From positions 1 through 9,913 of the forward strand of contig DATY01000012.1 of NCBI GenBank assembly GCA_002504905.1: a DNA stretch of 9,913 nucleotides. The letters are read 5' to 3'. A program made the translations under genes and the position numbers. Position 1 is the first letter of the stretch; every line of letters starts with the position of its first letter. The notes beneath the pieces are model-generated. The model ran no database searches. It had not been told where the DNA came from and saw only the letters and a list, made by a program, of their open reading frames with translations. Below, in pieces: positions 6,515 to 9,913 of this stretch. The stretch comes from Euryarchaeota archaeon UBA605 (GTDB lineage: Archaea > Thermoplasmatota > Poseidoniia > Poseidoniales > Thalassarchaeaceae).

Positions 6515-6991
6515 TTATGTATCAGTCTTTGCAGGAATAGAAGAATGGTGTAGATTAATTCGAAGATTACCGCTTGAATCAACAATATATCCAAAAGAAA
6601 ACTCAACTTTTACTTCATCTCTATCTGGAGTCATGAAAAAGTAATTACCCATTACTAAAGCTGTTTTTTCATAGATAAAGTAGTTATTATTTTCGAATCT
6701 AACATTAATCCAATCCTTGATAGCGAAACCTTTGTCTTCAGGAAATGAATCATTTCCTCCAACAAAGTATGAAAGAGCTCCTTCTACACTTGGCCTAAAT
6801 TGTTGTTCAGTTGCTAGTGTGGGTTTGAACAGCACTGGAGAAATCTCGTATGCATACAATGATTCAATATGTGATGAAGCTCTTTCGATATAGTCCTTGC
6901 CAGAATTATGTGCCGCTGAAATAGAAACGATTCCTTGTCCCCATTCTTCTTGAGCCTTCTCTATATCTTCTATTTCTATCATTTCGATCAT
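6515..6991 (-). CDS. Probable iota-class carbonic anhydrase (COG4337-like, NTF2-like fold)
   Basis: A 158-residue soluble protein with no signal peptide. An N-terminal helix with EEWGQGIVSIS (15-25) is followed by LYAYE (45-49), LFKPT (54-58), FRPSVEGALSYFVGG (65-79), GFAIKDW (88-94), MGNYFF (114-119), VEFSFGY (129-135) and the C-terminal LRINLHHSSIP (143-153). The HHSS strand and this motif order are those of the CaMKII-association-domain-like (SnoaL/NTF2) iota-carbonic anhydrases. Members of the COG4337 branch from cyanobacteria and algae were shown to hydrate CO2 without a metal, and length and motifs fit that branch. The role would be interconversion of CO2 and bicarbonate in the cytosol. 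Some homologues carry misleading annotations such as phosphoribosyl-AMP cyclohydrolase. The start could be ATG at 6991 or 6982; AGGT at 6992-6995 is 9 nt from the latter. It is preceded by a small membrane-protein gene ending 2 nt away. The family is confident; activity is inferred. Confidence 0.75.
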   Translation of the reverse strand: MIEMIEIEDIEKAQEEWGQGIVSISAAHNSGKDYIERASSHIESLYAYEISPVLFKPTLATEQQFRPSVEGALSYFVGGNDSFPEDKGFAIKDWINVRFENNNYFIYEKTALVMGNYFFMTPDRDEVKVEFSFGYIVDSSGNLRINLHHSSIPAKTDT

Positions 6992-6993
6992 AC

Positions 6994-7116
6994 CTAAATT
7001 ATTCCAACACGACTAAATTCCCTAAAAACAATTACTAGACAAATGATGCTGATTAAGATCCCAATTGGGCCCTTCTTGAGTGCGGGCGATGCCTTCATAG
7101 TAGTAGTATAAGCCAT
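6994..7116 (-). CDS. Small single-helix membrane protein, 40 residues
   Basis: A 40-codon frame from ATG at 7116 to TAG at 6994-6996. The product starts MAYTTTMKASPALKKGP, continues with a hydrophobic helix of about 15-17 residues (GPIGILISIICLVIVF, 16-31) and ends REFSRVGII. The Lys-Lys before the helix favours an inside N-terminus. Its stop lies 2 nt before the carbonic anhydrase ATG (TAG GT ATG), which strongly suggests one operon and coupled translation. The locally GC-richer codons (7060-7095) stand out from non-coding spacer. There is no clear ribosome site; a TATA-like CAATAAATG ends 24 nt upstream, fitting a leaderless start. I do not recognise the family; the motifs of archaeal Sec61-beta are absent. 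It could anchor or regulate the downstream enzyme. Confidence 0.55.
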   Translation of the reverse strand: MAYTTTMKASPALKKGPIGILISIICLVIVFREFSRVGII

Positions 7117-7217
7117 TCTTTAATGAAACTTTTCGATTTCCATTTATTGATTAAGATAGTTAATTTAAGGTTAATCCTGTAAGCGTAAGAAACTTGAGTA
7201 ACATACTCTTCGTAGGC
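7117..7217. promoter_or_regulatory. Divergent promoter region, carbonic anhydrase operon and subtilase
   Basis: This spacer separates outward-reading genes. On the minus strand, CAATAAATG (7141-7149) is placed for a leaderless start at 7116. On the plus strand, the TATA-like stretch TAATTTAAGG (7161-7170) would give a start near 7190, leaving a leader of about 28 nt before the ATGs at 7218/7221. Both boxes are weak matches. No operator-like palindrome is evident within the spacer itself. Confidence 0.3.
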
Positions 7218-9245
7218 ATGATGTTCCATTCACGGCGAGTCGTAGCGCTACTAATATTAGCAACGCTTATTTTTCCTATGACTGCATCAGAATTTACTCC
7301 TAAAAACGATAGAGGAGGGCTTGATGCAGCCGGTGAATGGCAGCCAAGACACTCTTTGGAAATTCATGACGAATGGTGGGAAGACTGGTCAAGGGATTCA
7401 AATCAAGACAAGATAGATGATCGATTGGCTTGGCTACTAACACAGGGTTCAGAAATGCACTCACAATGGTGGAAAAGAGCAGATCCAGGTTATGCCAGAG
7501 TTTTCGTTGATTATGACCATCATCCATCCTCAGCCGATGTTAATGCTTTAGAGGAGCTAGGTGCTACTGTTACAATGCGACCGATCTATATTGATAGTTT
7601 GATAGCAACGATCCCTCTAGAAATAATACATCCAGAGTCTTTGTTATTCGAATTACCCGGAGTTGTAATGTTAGAAGATTTAGGTCTAGCAGAGACACAT
7701 ATGAATGAGGCGGCTCCTAACATGGGAGTGGAGCAAGTTTGGTCAGAATATGGTTATGATGGGACCGGAGTCACAATTGCGGTTCTTGATACAGGTGTTC
7801 GCGGAGATCATGAGGGTCTCAATGATATGGATGATGATCTTACTATCGGTTGTGATCAACCAGAACCAGATCCATTAAATCCTAATCCAGTCATTATTGA
7901 TTGTGACCCTAAGATTTCAGCTTTTTATGACGCGGTAGTAACAGACTCAGAACAACCAGCCAGGGAATCATATGATTCAGGCACTCATGGAACTCATGTC
8001 GCTGGAATCGCTGCAGGGACCGGAGGGGGTCAAGAATCGCCTGATGGTTCTAGATATGTTGGAGTTGCTCCAGGTGCATGGGTAATCAATATCTTAGCAT
8101 GCTGCGATGGAGATATACAGGATATTATCGAGGGATCTCAATGGGCTATTGAGAATAAGGATGAAAAAGGAATTGACATACTAACCTCTTCTCTAGGTGA
8201 ACAACAGTTAGAGATTCATTTCGATAATGATGGTTCTTCTGCTTGGAGTCAACAAATGGATGCTGTAGCAGCCTCTGGCATCATTACTTTCCTATCTGCT
8301 GGAAATGAGTTTGGTGGCGCTACATTTGCAGGTTGTAATACTATTGACAGCCCTGGAGATGCGAATCTACCAATAACTGTAGCTAGTCTTGACAAGGATT
8401 TGGGTCTAGCAATATACTCGAGTAGAGGATATACATCAGATGGGAGGGTAAAACCTGATGTTTCAACCATAGGATCCAACATCATGGCTCCTGATGCGGC
8501 AACTTCAGATGGTTACACAAGCAAGTCAGGTACCAGTATGGCAACTCCTCTTATGGCTGGGATTGCTGCATTAATGGTGGAGGCAAACCCAGATATAACA
8601 CATGATCAAGTAAAGTCAATAATTAGTGTAGATTCGATAGAAAGAGAACTACAGTTACTTGATGATCCAGGTTTCAATGATTGTAGTGTGCTGGAATCCA
8701 GACCTGATAATGAATTTGGATATGGACAGGCAGATCCTCTTCTCTTCGTTCAGTCTGCGGGATCAATCGATTCTTCACTTAATGTCACAATGAATCTTGA
8801 AACTCTACAACGTATTGGTAATGGGTCGGATATTTCTGGGACCTCATCGGGTTCTACTCAAGGTGTAGGTTTTATCGAGGTTAAGGTTGGAGGTGGTGAA
8901 TGGCAAGTAGCATCAGACACATCCTCTAGTGGCGACTGGTCATCTTGGAATGTGGAACTTCAACCTCATGTTGAATCTGGTAATTCTACTATTTACTCTA
9001 GGTTAGTCATCACTGAAGATCAAATGTCTCCTGTCGACGCTCGCAGAGTGATTTTGATTGATGGACAAATAGATACAACTTCTGGCGTTGAGAAGCAATC
9101 GATTTTACTATCATCTCTAATCTTAATTCTATTCATCAGTGCAATCGCTTTCTTAGGATTTACAGCCTATAAGAAAGGTTGGGTTCCTACTAATTTTTCA
9201 TATAACAAAGAGCTAGATGATGGCTTGGTTGATGAGAAAAAATAG
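7218..9245 (+). CDS. Secreted S8 subtilisin-like serine peptidase, C-terminally membrane-anchored
   Basis: A 675-residue prepro-peptidase (numbered from ATG 7218). Signal peptide: residues 1 to about 24, with RR then a hydrophobic core. An acidic D-x-N-x-D-KIDD loop (about 60-69) and an I9-like propeptide (about 87-156) follow. The catalytic triad is Asp191 in AVLDTG, His257 in GTHGTHVAG and Ser440 in SGTSMATP, with oxyanion Asn363 in SAGN, so it should be active. The insert between Asp and His is long and carries two Cys. A beta-sandwich, Ig-like region (about 515-618) with the G-x-W...W-S-S-W pattern leads to a transmembrane helix at about 628-650 and a short charged cytoplasmic tail. The layout suits a surface-bound enzyme that digests external protein. 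In-frame alternative starts are TTG 7194 and ATG 7221; AGG at 7212-7214 and the signal-peptide shape favour the ATGs. The family is certain; substrate preference is unknown. Confidence 0.93.
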   Translation: MMFHSRRVVALLILATLIFPMTASEFTPKNDRGGLDAAGEWQPRHSLEIHDEWWEDWSRDSNQDKIDDRLAWLLTQGSEMHSQWWKRADPGYARVFVDYDHHPSSADVNALEELGATVTMRPIYIDSLIATIPLEIIHPESLLFELPGVVMLEDLGLAETHMNEAAPNMGVEQVWSEYGYDGTGVTIAVLDTGVRGDHEGLNDMDDDLTIGCDQPEPDPLNPNPVIIDCDPKISAFYDAVVTDSEQPARESYDSGTHGTHVAGIAAGTGGGQESPDGSRYVGVAPGAWVINILACCDGDIQDIIEGSQWAIENKDEKGIDILTSSLGEQQLEIHFDNDGSSAWSQQMDAVAASGIITFLSAGNEFGGATFAGCNTIDSPGDANLPITVASLDKDLGLAIYSSRGYTSDGRVKPDVSTIGSNIMAPDAATSDGYTSKSGTSMATPLMAGIAALMVEANPDITHDQVKSIISVDSIERELQLLDDPGFNDCSVLESRPDNEFGYGQADPLLFVQSAGSIDSSLNVTMNLETLQRIGNGSDISGTSSGSTQGVGFIEVKVGGGEWQVASDTSSSGDWSSWNVELQPHVESGNSTIYSRLVITEDQMSPVDARRVILIDGQIDTTSGVEKQSILLSSLILILFISAIAFLGFTAYKKGWVPTNFSYNKELDDGLVDEKK

Positions 9246-9257
9246 AATTTTCTGTAT

Positions 9258-9267
9258 CTTATACAAA
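9258..9267 (+). promoter_or_regulatory. TATA-like element before the fascin-like gene
   Basis: CTTATACAAA lies 12-57 nt after the subtilase stop region and would place a transcript start near 9285-9290. That position would favour ATG 9303 over ATG 9279 as the start of the fascin-like gene; GGAA at 9293-9296 is 6 nt before ATG 9303. The match is modest, and read-through from the subtilase gene is equally possible. Confidence 0.3.
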
Positions 9268-9278
9268 TTATTCATTAA

Positions 9279-9913
9279 ATGCTACCTAAACCGGAATTAC
9301 ATATGCCCTCAAAGGTTTCACTGAGGAGTGTACATAAAAAGTATCTGAGCGCCCAGCCCGATGGTCGTGCTGAGTGGAATCGTGACATCGCAAATGAGTG
9401 GGAGTATTTCCATATCGAGGAGCGCCCAGGCGGCAAAATCACGCTCAAGAGTTCGCACGGAAAGTACGTTTCAGCACAAGCTGACGGTAGCGTGCAAATC
9501 AACCGCGGAGCGGCACCACCAGGTGGCTGGGAGGAGTTTACGGTCGAAGACCGTGGCAACAATGTAGTCTGTTTGAAGTCCTGTCATGGGAAGTACCTGA
9601 GTGCGCAGCAGAATGGCACGGCGCAGTGGAACCGTGACCATGCGCCAAGAGGTGGCTGGGAGGAGTTCCAGATAGAGTCCTCGGGCGGTACAGGACAAAG
9701 AGAATCTACAACAATTACCGCTATGCCCTCGTATGTAATCGTCGCCCAAGCCGGAAGTCCGGTAGTGAACGGGAACTACGAGCTCATGCCCGGCAAACAT
9801 GAGAATAGACACTGGGGCACTATCGCCGGCCATTACCAGCATACACAGAACCCTGAGATTTTCATCGCCTTCCAAGACTGCGGAACTAACCATCAACGCC
9901 CGGAGTGGAACAA
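9279..9913 (+). CDS. Fascin-like beta-trefoil protein with second domain (3' end outside window)
   Basis: The frame is open from ATG 9279 (or ATG 9303) to the last base: 211 codons plus two bases. Three fascin-type repeats lie at residues 12-47, 53-91 and 96-134, each of the form L-[KR]-S-x-H-x-K-Y-[LV]-SAQ-x-[DN]-G-x...W-E-x-F-x-[IV]-E. The three WE-x-F tryptophans are at 41, 84 and 127, exactly 43 residues apart, so together they make one complete beta-trefoil. After a Ser/Thr linker, a second domain starts near residue 151 (YVIVAQAGSPVVNGNYELMP, then H/W-rich, then IFIAFQDCG...PEW). It resembles the V-NG-x-Y domain common in algal and protist proteins. There is no signal peptide. Fascin-like domains bind actin in animals, and carbohydrate or protein in many microbial proteins. 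The GC-rich codons differ sharply from all neighbours. The fold is confident; the ligand is unknown. Confidence 0.8.
   Translation, partial: MLPKPELHMPSKVSLRSVHKKYLSAQPDGRAEWNRDIANEWEYFHIEERPGGKITLKSSHGKYVSAQADGSVQINRGAAPPGGWEEFTVEDRGNNVVCLKSCHGKYLSAQQNGTAQWNRDHAPRGGWEEFQIESSGGTGQRESTTITAMPSYVIVAQAGSPVVNGNYELMPGKHENRHWGTIAGHYQHTQNPEIFIAFQDCGTNHQRPEWN
9312..9680 (+). repeat. Three tandem fascin repeats, 129-bp period
   Basis: The coding DNA for the trefoil shows an internal threefold repeat. Seventeen bases at 9522-9538 recur exactly at 9651-9667, 129 bp (43 codons) apart, and the equivalent WE-x-F codons of the first repeat lie another 129 bp upstream. The first repeat has drifted more and lacks two residues before its Trp. 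This is the repeat of a protein fold, not a mobile element. Confidence 0.8.

Noticed and set aside
7060..7072. Perfect palindrome CCCAATTGGG overlapping GGGCCC, a possible operator
   Set aside because: It falls inside the 40-codon membrane-peptide frame, where it encodes Gly-Pro-Ile-Gly; coding explains it adequately and it is too far from either TATA candidate.
7081..7116. GC-rich stretch considered as a tRNA fragment
   Set aside because: No T-arm consensus or acceptor pairing on either strand; the small coding frame accounts for the composition.
6994..7116. Small membrane peptide as the archaeal Sec61-beta/SecG subunit
   Set aside because: The size is roughly right, but the conserved Gly-rich and acidic segment before the helix is absent.
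7300..7527. Minus-strand frame inside the subtilase gene (also 8249-8485)
   Set aside because: Both are antisense to the propeptide and catalytic regions of a complete peptidase.
9471..9896. A 141-codon minus-strand frame opposite the fascin-like gene
   Set aside because: The plus strand carries three clear fascin repeats with constant 43-residue spacing and intact motifs; the antisense frame has no recognisable composition and exists because GC-rich codons remove stops.

Overview
The window reads as archaeal, most likely a marine planktonic euryarchaeon of the Marine Group II/III (Poseidoniales-like) type. The support is indirect: mostly AT-rich DNA, tightly packed genes on both strands, archaeal-type TATA boxes placed so that transcripts would start at or next to the start codon (best case 6497-6505), a lipoprotein and a membrane-anchored subtilase with acidic, calcium-loop-like secreted regions, and several TTG/ATG start choices. 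No rRNA, tRNA or taxonomic marker is present, so this placement is an inference.

Layout from left to right. 1-1101 (+) is the C-terminal part of a YdeP-type molybdopterin oxidoreductase, cut by the window edge. 1106-3258 (-) is a two-gene unit: a TPR protein, then a multi-pass membrane protein resembling the eukaryotic AIG1/ADTRP (FAR-17a) membrane hydrolases. 3349-4109 (+) is an NAD(P)H-dependent FMN reductase followed at once by a two-helix membrane peptide. 4120-5504 (-) is a FAD/NAD(P) oxidoreductase with a cysteine-rich tail, overlapping a second two-helix membrane peptide. 5570-6475 (-) is a histidine- and cysteine-rich lipoprotein with its own strong TATA box. 6515-7116 (-) holds a probable iota-class carbonic anhydrase, preceded by a 40-codon membrane-peptide gene that ends 2 nt before it. 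7218-9245 (+) is a secreted, C-terminally anchored S8 peptidase. 9279 to the window end (+) is an open-ended, distinctly GC-rich fascin-like beta-trefoil gene with a second domain, probably acquired by transfer.

Working together: the left half is redox and membrane metabolism (molybdoenzyme, FMN reductase, FAD oxidoreductase, putative lipid-ester hydrolase). The right half faces the cell surface (lipoprotein, peptidase, carbohydrate- or protein-binding trefoil), with the carbonic anhydrase operon between them. No mobile element, CRISPR array or RNA gene was seen. The most interesting items are the iota-carbonic anhydrase with its upstream small membrane gene, the GC-rich fascin-like gene, and the prokaryotic AIG1-like protein.
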